This document shows, one piece after another, positions 1 through 13,000 of a stretch of DNA of 64,000 bases (position 1 is its first letter; each line of letters opens with the position of its first letter). The stretch is taken from positions 1,018,001 through 1,082,000 of the forward strand of contig NC_062246.1 in the NCBI RefSeq assembly GCF_905475465.1, read 5' to 3'. A program made the position numbers and the translations under genes. The notes beneath the pieces are model-generated. The model was not told where the DNA came from and made no database searches. It was given only the letters and a program-made list of their open reading frames with translations. Source of the DNA: Pieris napi (Eukaryota; Arthropoda; Insecta; Lepidoptera; Pieridae).

Positions 1-1122
1 TTATGTTGTTACTGTTTAATAGTTGTAATACCTGCCCTGCACAAAAAAGAGCTTAAGTAGCTTAGCATTTTTAAAGTATTTGTATTTTTCATATTTTTAT
101 ATGATAAAACCTAATCAGTTTACATAGCAGTGGGGCCCCATTTTTTAATTTGCCCCAGGGCCCTTGGTCACCTAGCTACGCCACTGCATGAATCACTATA
201 ATTTTAGATCAGTTTAGTCAGGAAAGTAAGGGATACGATGTGGACAGGTAAGTTTGTACAGTAGAGATTTAAAGAAAGGTATAATAACAGTTATATGTTA
301 ACCCAATCGTATGCCTAAATAACTATTGTCAAATACAACTTTGATACCTACTAATAAAATGTGTTTTTGTTTATATAATATTTAAAAAAATATAAAGTGA
401 CATTTTTAGGTCAATTTATTATAAAATATGTGTGAATATATTACAACACGAATTTTAATTTATACTATCGTAATTTATTAATTAGGCCATGAAAGTGTTA
501 ATTACTTTTGATAAAAAACACACCGGCTGATAAAAAATAACAGAGTTTAACCTTTATCGATATACTTATTAACACACACTTGTAGAGACATATAGAAACG
601 CAAATCCATAGTTCATTTGAATGGAAAGTGTTTTTTTTAATAAACGGGCAGGTGGCTCATCTGATGTTAAGGACCTATCCTATCGCCAAACTCCAAAAAA
701 GTATATTGTTTCTTTCCATTTTTCGTCATCGTTTCTTGTAGTAGGGCGAATGGAAAAAATATGGTGGAGTTGAGGAGTTTATGTATCCATTTTGAAAGAT
801 CGATACACGATTTAAATAACTTGGCTCGATAGAAAAAAAATCCAAACATAGCCAATTTTTAACACTTTGAATTCATTTTATGACGAAAATGTATATAGAA
901 CATAATTTTGAAATTTACACGATATATTTAATCGCAAGCCAAGTAATCCATTTCAGAAAAAAAAAATGATAAAATTACATTAATTTAATGTTTTAAATAA
1001 CTAATTGTTATTACGGGCCGACGCGACGCGCCTCTCCACTGCGCACCGCAGTCCACCCCGAGACACTGACACAGCAATTCTTGCTGGGATAGGGCCTTAA
1101 GTAATAACATGCCTATAGACAC
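1..1122. other. AT-rich intergenic DNA, no gene seen
   Basis: No ORF or spliced structure here looks coding. Around 640-680 there is a short piece of the common lepidopteran repeat reading 'ggtggctcatctgatgttaa', which recurs near 6115-6180, 12860-12905 and 45345-45460. Otherwise I see low-complexity A/T sequence. Confidence 0.5.
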
Positions 1123-1917
1123 TTAAGCTGCGTATACATTAAGCGCGGCAAACCATCGAACATTGGCGCGCGCGGCGGCCGCGCTCTATGTAGACGGGAT
1201 CGCCGCGCGCGGCGACTCGAACATTGCCGCGCTCGAACGTGCCGCGGGTCGATCCGCTCGCTGTCGGTTTTTGAGACGGCATCAAAGGAGCTTCAGTCGT
1301 TGGCTCGCGCGCAGTTGGGACGGTTATGATATGACGGATATGAATACGTAAAAATGGGTGCGTACATATACAGTTGTACATATATAAAGTTGGATTTAAA
1401 TATTGATGACAAAGCTATAAGTTATAAAGTAACTAATATAACAATTATATATTAATTACATACAAAAAAATGGGTGCGTGTACTTATGTACGCGCGTAAG
1501 AAGTTATACTTCTCTGGCATTATTAAAAATAGTTTTTGATTGCATGCAAATAATTAATTACATACAATTAAATAATCAAAGACTGGAAAAGGAGTCAATA
1601 TAGTCAATAAAGTTCAGTTTACATTTGAAAAATTAAATAAATAAATATTTATTTTTCTTTTATTTTTTTTACAAATAAGATGGTGAATCACAGTGGAAGC
1701 GGCAGCCGCCCGACCACGCGCGTCCATACTCGCAGTTTACAAGAGTCAACTGGTCTGACTATCCGCCGCGGTCTGTTCGTGATGGATCGCCTGCCGCGCG
1801 CGGCAGTCACGTCCAACTAAATTTATATCTACATATTGGCTCGCGCGGCAAATGAAGGTCAACTCTGGTCGAACATTGGCTCGCGCGGCTGCCGCGCTTA
1901 ATTTATACGCAGCTTAA
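1123..1917. mobile_element. GC-rich terminal-inverted-repeat element (MITE)
   Basis: The ends are inverted copies: TTAAGCTGCGTATACATTAA... at 1123 and ...TTAATTTATACGCAGCTTAA ending at 1917, followed inward on both sides by GCGCGGC-rich sequence. TTAA at both ends could be a TTAA, TTA or TAA target duplication. The inner part, about 1463-1655, matches in inverted orientation a repeat at about 43450-43652, so another repeat is probably nested inside. No transposase is seen. The ORFs at 1139-1381 and 1163-1351 are GC-rich palindrome artefacts. Confidence 0.7.
1463..1655 (-). repeat. Dispersed repeat with AAGAAGTTATACTTCTT palindrome
   Basis: The sequence from 'gggtgcgtgtacttatgtac' through 'aagaagttatacttct' and on to an 'ataaataaatatttattt' tract is matched in reverse complement by 43450-43652, including a shared middle part (pieces such as 'aatagtttttgattgcatgc'). 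Related ends are at 13030-13345 and 47185-47245. No coding content. Superfamily not recognised. Confidence 0.6.
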
Positions 1918-2129
1918 CATTGCCAGAGGGTGCGCAAGGACGCCTAAGTCAAAATTGGTTCGTAAATACTTCAGTGGGAACAAATATATTGTATGAATAT
2001 ATATTATAAATAATATATCAGCGAGAAAGGTGGAAATCCAATTGCATTATTTCTCGGGGAGCCCATAGGCTGAGAGCCTGTGCGTCCTCAGTCAGCCCTC
2101 AAGATATCTCAGGAGCTGGCCGTTAATAA

Positions 2130-2236
2130 TGAATTTCATTGCACGTTTCCTCACGATGTTTTCTTTCACCGTACTTGAGTCCATTGGTGCACAGCCGGCG
2201 TTCGAACCTACGACCTCGGAAGGAATTCGCACCCCA
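2130..2236 (-). repeat. tRNA-derived SINE fragment (family 1)
   Basis: Read on the minus strand it has GAGGTCGTAGGTTCGAACGC, a pol III box B-like stretch, followed by 'gtgcaccaatggactcaagt' and an 'aaaacatcgtgaggaaac' stretch. The same string occurs at 24163-24385 and 54950-55222. Only the head portion is present. Confidence 0.6.
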
Positions 2237-3059
2237 ATTATTATTGCTTATCAGGTTATAATTAACACCCGCGATAAAAATGTAGACTTTAAAACGCCAT
2301 TGGTTCACTTTCATTATTACACTATCTTGTAATTAGTTTTAAAACAATTTTTATTTCATCAATTAAAACCATATCATTATAGTCCATCATGCATCGATTA
2401 ATTTGATAAAATATTTGCAGCTGCTATCGCCGTGGAAAGATAAGCATCTTAAGTAGGAAATGACGTTTAAATTAATATTTAAAATACTTATCGGCGGAGT
2501 AATGTTTTGAAGTTGCAAAGGGAAGCTCATAAGGGCTTTCTAATAATGATTTTTTAATAAACAGGATTCGTTCTAAGGGGGTGAAAGGGAAGATTATGAA
2601 AAAAAATAGAACCATATTCTCTTATCTAAATGAAAAGACATAAGAAACTTCAATATTTATTCTTATAAATACAAAAACAAAACTTACTTCTAACAGAAGA
2701 TAATAACTTTGTAAAAAATGGTTCGTAATATAAACCGGGAGCATTTAAATCTAATTTTACGTTTTTATCAAAAACCTTTATAAACCCTCGACTTTGTTTG
2801 CTAAAGGTTAACAAAGATATATAACGAATTCCTTCACAATCAGTTCAGCAATTTAAACGTAAGCATATAAAACTGAAACTTAGATTGATTTTCCATTACA
2901 TATCAAGTAATCTTAGCTATAGGTAAAATAAAATAGTTATAATAATAGAGAGCGAGCACAGCTCCATAAACAAAGAGTTGAAGCTGGCAGAAACTGACAT
3001 TGACGTATAGACTATAGACTATTGTCTATAGGAGAGCTAATGGTCTCTCTCTAGCTACT

Positions 3060-3425
3060 ATTTCGTCATGATCGTAGAACAATGTCGGATTTGAAAAAAA
3101 TCCAAAATCCACTTTTATCATATTTGGATACTACATTGACTTAATATTACGGCTACATTAAAAAATTCCATGTGTTTTAAATTTCAAATTAATCAGCCGG
3201 TTAAGTGACGGATTTGATAGAAACGTGACTTTTCGAGAAAACTGTGTAATTTAATGTTATTATTTTTATTTTGTTTCAAAACAAACCCTTTTGTTTGCTT
3301 GTATGCCAATTTTCATAATAACAGAATATGAATTAAAATAGTTATGACAAAAACTAACATGATTATATTATTTTGAAATGGCTGCCCTGTAAAGTTTACT
3401 ATTTGTCAGATCCGTCACAATTCTA
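3060..3425 (+). repeat. Dispersed repeat, inverted partner at 46495-46835
   Basis: About 340 bp here matches the reverse complement of 46495-46835. Shared pieces include 'gatcgtagaacaatgtcgga', 'catatttggatactacattg', 'ttttgtttgcttgtatgcca' and 'gccctgtaaagtttactatt'. The ORF at 3373-3642 begins inside this repeat and shows no domain I know, so I do not call it a gene. Confidence 0.7.
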
Positions 3426-3642
3426 CGACTATGACGATTTTGACATTGCTCATTTTCGATTAACTGTCAAGTATTGTCATCAATACAATTATCAGTTTAT
3501 GTCAAACGCGTTGATTTCATATTTTACTACGCGAATACTATTCGGAAGATATGTTATCTCTATCCCGTTAAATCCAAGATATATTGCAAAAATGTCTTTA
3601 GTCTTCTTTATACGTATTTTAACTAAGTATTTTTGGTATTGA

Positions 3643-4093
3643 GAAAGACTGACTTACAAAAGACTGCTTCAAGAAATTCTTGAGATTGAAAAAAGTAATA
3701 ATTTTCATTACTCAATACTGCATGAAACACCGCGACTCTCGAAAGAGGCCTATTTCAAACGTTTATTAAACATTACAAAAAAATATAGATATATATATCA
3801 TTAATGTATTATATTTTGTAAATGTTTCAAGGAATAAATGACGCTTAATTATTATTCTATATTAAAAGTAGATTTTCAATTCATCCTATTTGACAGCTGT
3901 TATAGAAACCGGGCGTTAGACAAATATTTAGTTGAAGTATCTCTGCAACTATTCCCTTGGCCATTGTAAAGGCTTAATAGTCCCAAAATATACCAATACC
4001 AATTCTTAAAAAAAAATCTGTTTCCCAAGAAATATGCTAAAAAGCCGACATTAGCCATTCGTTATTAGTTACTAGTTTAAACACAAATAGGAA
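3643..4093. other. 3' flank of gene A
   Basis: AT-rich sequence downstream of the minus-strand gene A stop. A possible minus-strand polyadenylation signal AATAAA lies at 3762-3767 (TTTATT on the plus strand). Nothing else is recognised. Confidence 0.35.
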
Positions 4094-7000
4094 CTATATA
4101 ATGATCTCAAATGTTAACTCGTCAACACCCGTAAGCAATGTAAATTTTTTCATACAAATGTACTGAAAAGAATCAAAATCCATAGACACCGTAAAACTTA
4201 AATTACTATTTGTTGAGGTACTTAATATATCCCAATTGTTAACATTCAAATTATGATATAAGTGTAACCAGTGTAACACTTTTGCTAACGACGCGTTAGA
4301 TTTGAATGTAGCCGCCATTTTGAAAAGGCTACTGATCTCGTACTCGACAATTTGAAAATCTTTTAAAACCTCCTTTAAGAATTCGAAACTGTTTTTGTCA
4401 TAACAACTGTAGATCAAACTGTCACTTTTGACACCGTGACACTTCAACATTGGAAATGGCGGGGAGACAATCGCGTTCGAAATTCGAGTTTGAATTTCCT
4501 TAACCGTGTCAATTGTCATCGGTTTGCCGATTCGTTGAATAATTCTCACGTTTATCACCGAGCTGTTTGTGTTGTCATCTATTTTAAATTTAGAATTTTC
4601 AGACATATTATTGGACACATTATTTATATTATTACCAAAATAAAATATATTTTCAACATCACTTTGTTGATTTTTTTGCTCCTCGCTATCTTTAGAACTT
4701 TGTACACTTGAGAAACTGGTGTCACTGCTTCCAGAGGACTCTTCATGATTTTCATAAGTCGTGAAGTTTGGACTGCTTTTTGATATTTTATTCAAACTAA
4801 AGGACCTAAAATCGCATTAATGAATTTAATGTTAAGTTTGATTCTTGATATTCAACGTTTACTATAAACATGGTCTCTTAGTAAAAATAACTAAATTGGT
4901 ATAATTGCACTGTTATAAGGGTTGCCACTTTATAATAAGTATTGTACTCTATACTTTATGAGAACATTAAAGTACACGAAAATACTTTATTTCGCATGAT
5001 GTGCTTTCTTCAGTCGTAAATATTTTTTTGTTAAACGGAATTTATTGATTGGGGCTGAATCGATGTTGCCACTCGCCACTACTAGCCTCATTCAGTGCTC
5101 GTTAATTAATAAAAATACATTTCAAAATTATTTCATAAAAAAATGAAATTGTTCTTTACTTTTTTCTTGTGCTACCAATTAATGGTGTTTAATTGCAAAA
5201 AGGGTGGCAACCCTAATTGTTATACCAAATTACTCTTTTAACTCTTTGAACTTTTTAATGAGATGAGTACTTCACTTAAATCGGTGTAGACTGATTATTT
5301 CTTATGAATAAGGGGCTAAATGTGAACACTACAGACTGAAGAATCATAAATGAAGTCTCTGTCAAATTCAAACAACCATTTGACAGATTTGACAAAGGAG
5401 TACTTCTTTGGCTTAACTCTGAATCAAAGTTAAAAAAAGATTCGAAACTGTAAATAAATCAATTGCCAAAATGCAACTTTTGACAATTGACAAGCAAAAC
5501 ATACCTAGAATCCATTTGGACCATGAGATAAAGGTCTCTCCCCTTCAAATACTGCACGATATCCAACCAAACAAACGTCTCTATACTAAAACGAAATTTG
5601 TGTTCTGTTCTGCTATTTATGGCTGAGCACAATCCATGTATGTATTTCCTCATAGGTGACGACAATTTACAATTCAAGGTCACATTATCAGAGTCACTTT
5701 TGAAAAAGTCTAAGAACGATTTTATTATAAACAATCGTATCTTAAGTTTATTCATAGATTTCTTTGAGATTTTCACCTGCTCTTTCAGATCTAACAGAGA
5801 AAGTATCTCTTCATCTGATAGATATGCAGGTTCTCCGCGAACAGTTTTATTAGTTTTTTCTTTACCAGCATTTGGTAAACTATTAGTGTTTTCAAGATGT
5901 TTTTCTAATACAAAAGCACTTTGCTTTTGTTTTGTTTGGTTGTGTACGTTTAAAATTGATTTCTTTTCTAATTTAACTTGTCTGAAAAATAAAATCATAT
6001 CAAAATCGACCAATACAATGAACACCTTTAGAGGCGCTAAATTAACTACTGGCAACACTACATGTGGTAGTGTAATATATCAAGAGAGTACCAATTTGTT
6101 AAAAGGCCTACAAAGACCTTGCAAGCCTCCTGACGATGTCAATGTCCATGGGCATTGGGCATATCAGATGAGCTTCCTGTCCGTTGGCCCCCTGTTATAT
6201 ATACAGGTTGGCCAAAAAGTCACGGGAGGATATTATCTTCAATACACCCAATAAACAACCATAAATAGCATGTCTAGCGCTATGAAAAAGATACAGGAGG
6301 TAGATTTTTCGAATTTTAATAAGAATTAGAAAAATTTAATAAAAACGCAAAATAAGTGAGAGAGAGTAACTCTGCAGGGGTTGAGCTGAACGACCTCCCG
6401 TAGAACAATTTTTACTTACAGGTCTATAACGAGATTGGTAAGATGTATTTACTGAAGTATTAATAGGAATAATTTTTGTTTCGGACGTAATCATAGAGAA
6501 ACTGTACAGATCGTAATTTGGCCCAAAAAAAAATCTTATATTTATAGAAAAATAACAACCCTTAGTCGTGTCGATAAGAGAGCGTTCAAGTATTACGTAA
6601 CTAATTTTGGGGGGAGGGGGTCCTTTTGTAAAACGTTACTATACGGGGCGGGGATTGAATTACGCGTTATTGTTTATATTATTTCCGACTCTCCAGTACT
6701 TTACACCACATAATGGTAATTTTTAGGTATAAAGAGTCACTAGGTGGTCACAAAACGTTTTAAAATACTTGGGTACAGAAAAACGTTACAGCGCGTTACG
6801 TGGGGGGGGTCCAATATTCTCCAAAAATTGCGTGTCGTAATACTTGAACGCTCCCTAACGAGTTGCATTGCGTGCACATTCCTACTATCAGTGACATTTA
6901 GTGCCCGACGACTTAGTTTAAAATGCTTCGACTATAGTTTTAAAAGTCCGACTATAAATAACGAAAATTTCCTCACCTCTTATTAACAACCTGTATATCG

Positions 7001-10000
7001 ACCATCAAATCCCGTTTCGAGGACAAAAAAGCTGAAATTTTCTTATCCAGCTTTTCCTCACTCTTACTACTGACTCCGATACGTTTTCCGCTCTTCAGTG
7101 CACGACCGACATTACCAAGGTAATTTATCTCCTTTTTGTTCAATTGGTCACAGAAGTCAATCACCAATTCCGTTGAACTACTATTCAATAGATTTAGTAT
7201 ATTTTCTAAGATGTGTAAGCGATATTCCTGGCTATTTTTGGCCTTCACGACTTTGTTAGTACCGACGTGGCCGAGGCCAGCTTTGGCTGTCTGAAATTTT
7301 TTTAATTCTAAAGTGATGTTTCGATGTTTGCATCTATTACTTCTACTACGCAATTTCCTATAACGCGGTAGACCCGAACGCCATTACTGTATAGTAATCC
7401 CCCTTATAACGCGGTAGTACCGGCGTTATAGGAAATTGCGTTGTAGTAGTACGAATTTTTTTTAACAATTCAAAAACTAGGAGCGAGAATTTTATTTTGT
7501 GAATATTTATTTAGTTTCATTTTACAATAACGTAATTGTCTAATTATTAAATCATTTTAAATTTCCCACTACAGAAATATAACTTGATAAATCTCCGTAT
7601 TATAGGGGAGATATACCGCATTGAAGAATAAATATAATAAAACCGGCATATCAGGTGATATTCAGAAACTCGCCTAGCTTAGAATATTAAAATCCAGTAC
7701 ATTTTTGACATACAGAAATCACTCGACTCATAGGCTGATCACCCTTTAAGAATATATTTTGAAGTTTAGTCCCATAGATATGCCGCACTGGACCATTCAC
7801 AAACCAAGCTTAGGGGCCATCCATAAAGTACGTCACACGAATTTTACGACTTTTGAACCCCTCCCCCCGTCCTTGTCACAGGTTGTCACATTTTTATAAC
7901 CCCCCTCTTGATGTGACGTCACACATTTTTTAAATTTATGTATGTATTTAAAAATAATCGTTGTAATAACAACTTTAAACAATTCGCGTAAGGTTGATTT
8001 TGCAATAATATATGCTTGTAACTTATAGAAAGAGACAGAAATAGTGTTTCGGGACACTTTCGAGCGTTACTTTTATTCGAGACTGTGCATCTTGGGTTTT
8101 TTGTATATCAATGGTTTTAGTATTTAAAATTTTAACATGTGACGTCACAAAAGTATTGACCCCCCCATGCCCCTTGTCACACGATGTCACACTTCGGTGA
8201 TACCCTCCCTCCCCATTAACGTGTGACGTACTTTATGGATGGCCCCTTAGATTTATACATTTCTATGCATTTTTTATCCTTAAAATAAGCTTTCAAAGAT
8301 AATTCTATATAAAACTCACGAGATGCAAAGCCGGCATTATCGGTTCGGTGATCCCTCCCTCCCGCGTCCCTAAAGCACCGCCATCCCATCCCATACAACG
8401 CATCATTCTGAAATTATTTCAATTATTTCTTACAGAAGTATTGTTAACTGAGATATTATTACAACTATAAGTCATTGGTATTTTAAAGATTCATTTGTAT
8501 TTTTAAAATTTAGTTACATGACTGATTTAAACAAAACATCAGCTATCTGAAATTTATGAAAAATAAAATACGCAAATTATATATATTTGACAATAAATGG
8601 TATAAAAGTTGTTTTCTATGGCTTACATACCACAAGCCCATGAACAAAAAATACCTGTGAAATGACCCAACGTGAATTACGTTTAGAAGGCTGTTACTAT
8701 ATCTGAAAATAGCTCTGAGCACTATGCCGTCATTTCTGAGCGGTACATGTGAGTACGTGAGTGAATGGACTTTCTCAGGTACAATGGGGGAATTTCGACT
8801 AATTATTAATGTACGGCTTTGTTATAAGTGTATAGATGATTAAAAATAAATGTCGAAAAACCTAGTGCCGTACCTACTAAAGTGATGGTACCGGAAGTCG
8901 GTGCAAATTTTTAATTCGACGACAGTTGCAGAAGCAATATAGGTCATTTATTACTGTACGGCATTTGTGTGATTCCTTTTGGACACATATACAGATACTT
9001 TATCCGTAAACGCCGTACTTATTTCCAGCGGAGCGGTAGTGCTCAGAGTTATTTGCAGATATAGTAACAGCCTTCTAAACGTAATTCACGTTGGGTCATT
9101 TCACAGGTATTTTTTGTTCATGGGCTTGTGGTCTATTAGAGTTCCTTCTGAACTCTAATATCTAAAAAAAAACCCAACACTGCTATATCAAAGATCAAAG
9201 CGTTATATATTATAATATAAGTTTAGTATCGCAGAGCTATTTAGAAAAACACACCTTAAACCCTTTTCACTCTCCAAAGGTTTCGATAAACCTTCAATTA
9301 ATTTCACCTTAGGCTGGGGCAGCCTTGATGTGTTCATCATTTCGTTTAATGCGCTGTAAAGAAATTTTTTACGTCAGTCACGTGACACAAAACGTAGAAT
9401 GCTTGAAAATAATGTCTTAGCTTATCTAATGTAGGCAATGCAATGATTGATTAAGAATTACAATGTGGCGAGATCTCGGTATGTTTGAGATCTTCCCTCT
9501 TGCTTGCTGGGTTTTACGAATTTTTCACTGCTATAATTTCAATCTAAACTAAAACATCTTTGGGGCCGTTCAAGTATTAGGTAAGCAGATTTACTGCAAC
9601 CCCCCCCCCCCCCCCCCCCACCTATTGCTAACAAGCAAAGTAAAAGTACATAACGTATGCATTTCCTTTTCAAACATACACAATGTGTGAGGTATATGTG
9701 TAATAAATATAGTTTAAAAAAACTAAAAAACACGCTTTTAAAGCACATCAAACTAAACGGCGCTCTGTGCCGTCTATCGAGCAACCCACGCTTTTTCACA
9801 ATAATACCAGTATTTTTTTGTTAATTACCAATTTCAGCCTACATTAGGAATTATTTTTCACTTTTTAGTTTGATGTGCTTTAAAAGCGTGTTTTTTAGTT
9901 TTTTTAAACTATATTCATTTTTTCATATTTTTTTTTTGGATTATTGCATTGTCATCAATCTTTGACAGGTGCGCAAAGTTTGAATTAAATCTGTCCGTTA

Positions 10001-13000
10001 AAAGTGTGTCAAAATCGAGTCCGAAGGAGTCGGTTACATACATACATACAGGTGAAGCTAATATAAAGCGTGTAAAAAGAAAAATAATTAGTGTTGAAGT
10101 GTTCACCAAATAAGAAACAAATAATTCATAAAATTCTAAAAAAAATACAGTACATAAGGGGGCGTCCATAAATTACGTGAGGTGTTTAAGGGGGGGGGAG
10201 GGGGTCGAGTCAAATCTCATTGAATCTTACGTTGGAGAGAGGGGGGGTTTTGGCAAATATTACGCAATTTTTTTTCTGATTGAAAAAATTTTTTTTAGGA
10301 AAACGGTTGACCCTAAAGGCCATCTCTGCAACTTCCCGCTAACTCCATACCTAAACGCTCAGCATTTCACTTATTTTGTTTTTGAGCTCTTCGAGCTCAA
10401 TATTACGAATTCTGTGTTATTTTGAGTTCTCCGAGCTCAAAAAGATAACTTCTTACGCGTTTACGTAAGAAACCGACATTTTGAAAAATCTCACGTGAGA
10501 TTGGGGGATGGGGGAGGGGGTTGAATAAAATCTCACGACATCTCACCAGAGGGGGAGGGAGGTACAGAAAATTTAAAAAAACACCTCACGTAATTTATGG
10601 ACGCCCCCTAATACATAGTACATAACACAATACATAATAATACCCATCATCAAAAGCATTTAAACAGTCGTAATAATAGTGCTTCACTAAGTTCCCCGGG
10701 GAAAGCAACAACAGTTAATTATAATTGAATTTGTAAATACTCACCTAGACACAGTCGGCACTTGTATAGTTTTATTTCTCTTTCTTCCAACAACAGTCTT
10801 TTCTACGGTCGGTACTTTATTTGAATTTATTTCTAAATTAGATATTTGTCTATCAATATTATCAATCACGGATTCTTTATCTAGAACTGGATTACTAGTT
10901 AATGCCGGTTTTCTATTTGTTGCTATTTCTTTATTTGTTGCTGGTTCTTTATTTGTTGCTGGTTCTTTTTTTGTTGCTGGTTCTTTATTTTTTGCTGGTT
11001 CTTTATTTGTTGCTGGTTCTTTATTTGTTGCTGGTTCTTTATTTGTTGCTGGTTCTTTTTTTGTTGCTGGTTCTTTATTTGTTGCTGGTTCTTTATTTGG
11101 TGCTGATTTCTTATCTATTGTTGACTCTTTCGTATTTGTTACTGGTTTCGTATTATTTAGTTCTAATTCCCTGCTATTCGTTGATTCGTTAAGTAAGTTC
11201 TTACTTGCTAAAAGCATATTACCGCTATTACCGCTATTTATATGTGCTGATTGGTGAGGTGAGTCTCTGAAAATTTTCATGTTAATAATTAAAACTTAGT
11301 ATTGTCTTTTATTGACATACACTCACACATTTGATAATAAAACAATTTTTTGCCGGATTTAAGTTACGTATGAAGACGGCCTAAAATTTTCAAACACCTG
11401 GGATCCAATAATATCCAAATTAAAAACTCTAGATAAACAATCCGCGAAAATAGAGGACACCGTGAGCCATTTCTGCCAAAACCCTCCATCTTTTAGTCGA
11501 TACCAACTCCGGGGAAACGAATACAGATAATGCAACTTTTTCTACAGCTATGACACTTTTTGACATTCAACAACTTTCCAGTGTTAGCGACAAAAATATA
11601 TATATTTAATAAATGAAATGTATTTATTCATTGCATTACGTGTAAGATTTGGTAACCCGTTTAGGTAATAAATACCTGTCCGGGTTCCAAAACAAACTCA
11701 ATATTATATATAATATATATCTATAGTCTATATACTTACTTCTTTACACAATTTTCTATGGATTGCAATAATTTCAACCTGTTAACATCGGATACATCTC
11801 TCTCCATATTCGGAGGACTCTCATTTTCAACATCAGAGTCTGTACTTTCATTTCTGAAATAAATATATATTTTTAAATATTAGTTGTTTAGTTCACGATT
11901 TGGATTGAAACAACTTTTGGATATACCGCGCGCCGTTCAACTTGGTTAGCGAAGCACCACTCACCCGTGCAATACATATAACATAATATAATAAATATAC
12001 AGTCGACTCGCGATAATTTGAAACTCAAGGGACCAGAGATAAATTTCAAATTATCAAGAGTTCAAATAACAAGTGTTTGAATAACCACGACGGAAGGAAA
12101 TAAGAATTTGATAAAAATTTGTTACTTATTATTTCTATATTCTTATTATGTATGGGTGATAACTGACAAGTGACGATTGCTGCAAAATTTGTGAATAATT
12201 GTTATAATAATGAACAATTATTATAACAATTATTCACAAATTTTTATTTCGAAAAGATGTCTGTAATCTTTTTTCAATAGTGGTGAGAGCTGCAAAGAAT
12301 CGTCAGTTGTCACAAATTTATGTAAACAAACGACAGGTATGTGCATGATAAACGCTTCAATTTATAGAGAGTAGAGAAGACCGGATTTCAAATTATCGCA
12401 TGTTGGCGAGCAAGATAATACTTTTTCAACTTCAAATTACCGAAGGGACCAATTATCATTGATTTTATTCAATTTATCGAGTATTTTTCAAGGGACCAGT
12501 AAAAAATTTCAAATTATCGAGAGTCGACTGTAATTTCTGTTGAGGTAGACCTATATGTTTGTACACTGGCTGAGTTCACAAAAGTTGCTTCCTATATTAT
12601 TAGTTATAAGATTTAGGTATATAAATGTGGTTTTATGTAGGTTAATTAATGTGGAGATAATTAATCTGTCGTTCTATCGCATTAGTAATAACTGTAAAGA
12701 TAGAATAATGATGTGGAATAAATAAATAACTTTTTAATAATTATTTTTATCACCGATATACCAAATGTTCGGACACATTCCACAGATAAGATAGCGAATG
12801 CATATGATCAGATTGTTTTGTATTCGACGTGATTTAGATTTAAATTGAATGTCTAAAGGCCGCCAACGCCTTCTGGCAATGTGAGTATCCACGGCCGGTA
12901 TCGCTTAACATCTGATTAATTTTTAGCCTGTTTTCTCCCTTTAATAGTAGCAGATAGTCAATTGTCAAACCATTTCTGTATGATGTTTGACATATTTGAC

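Noticed and set aside
3373..3642. 89-codon plus-strand ORF
   Set aside because: It starts inside a dispersed repeat and shows no domain or splice context.
10902..11192. Leu-rich plus-strand ORF of 96 codons
   Set aside because: It is the antisense of the NKEPAT repeat in gene A exon 8.
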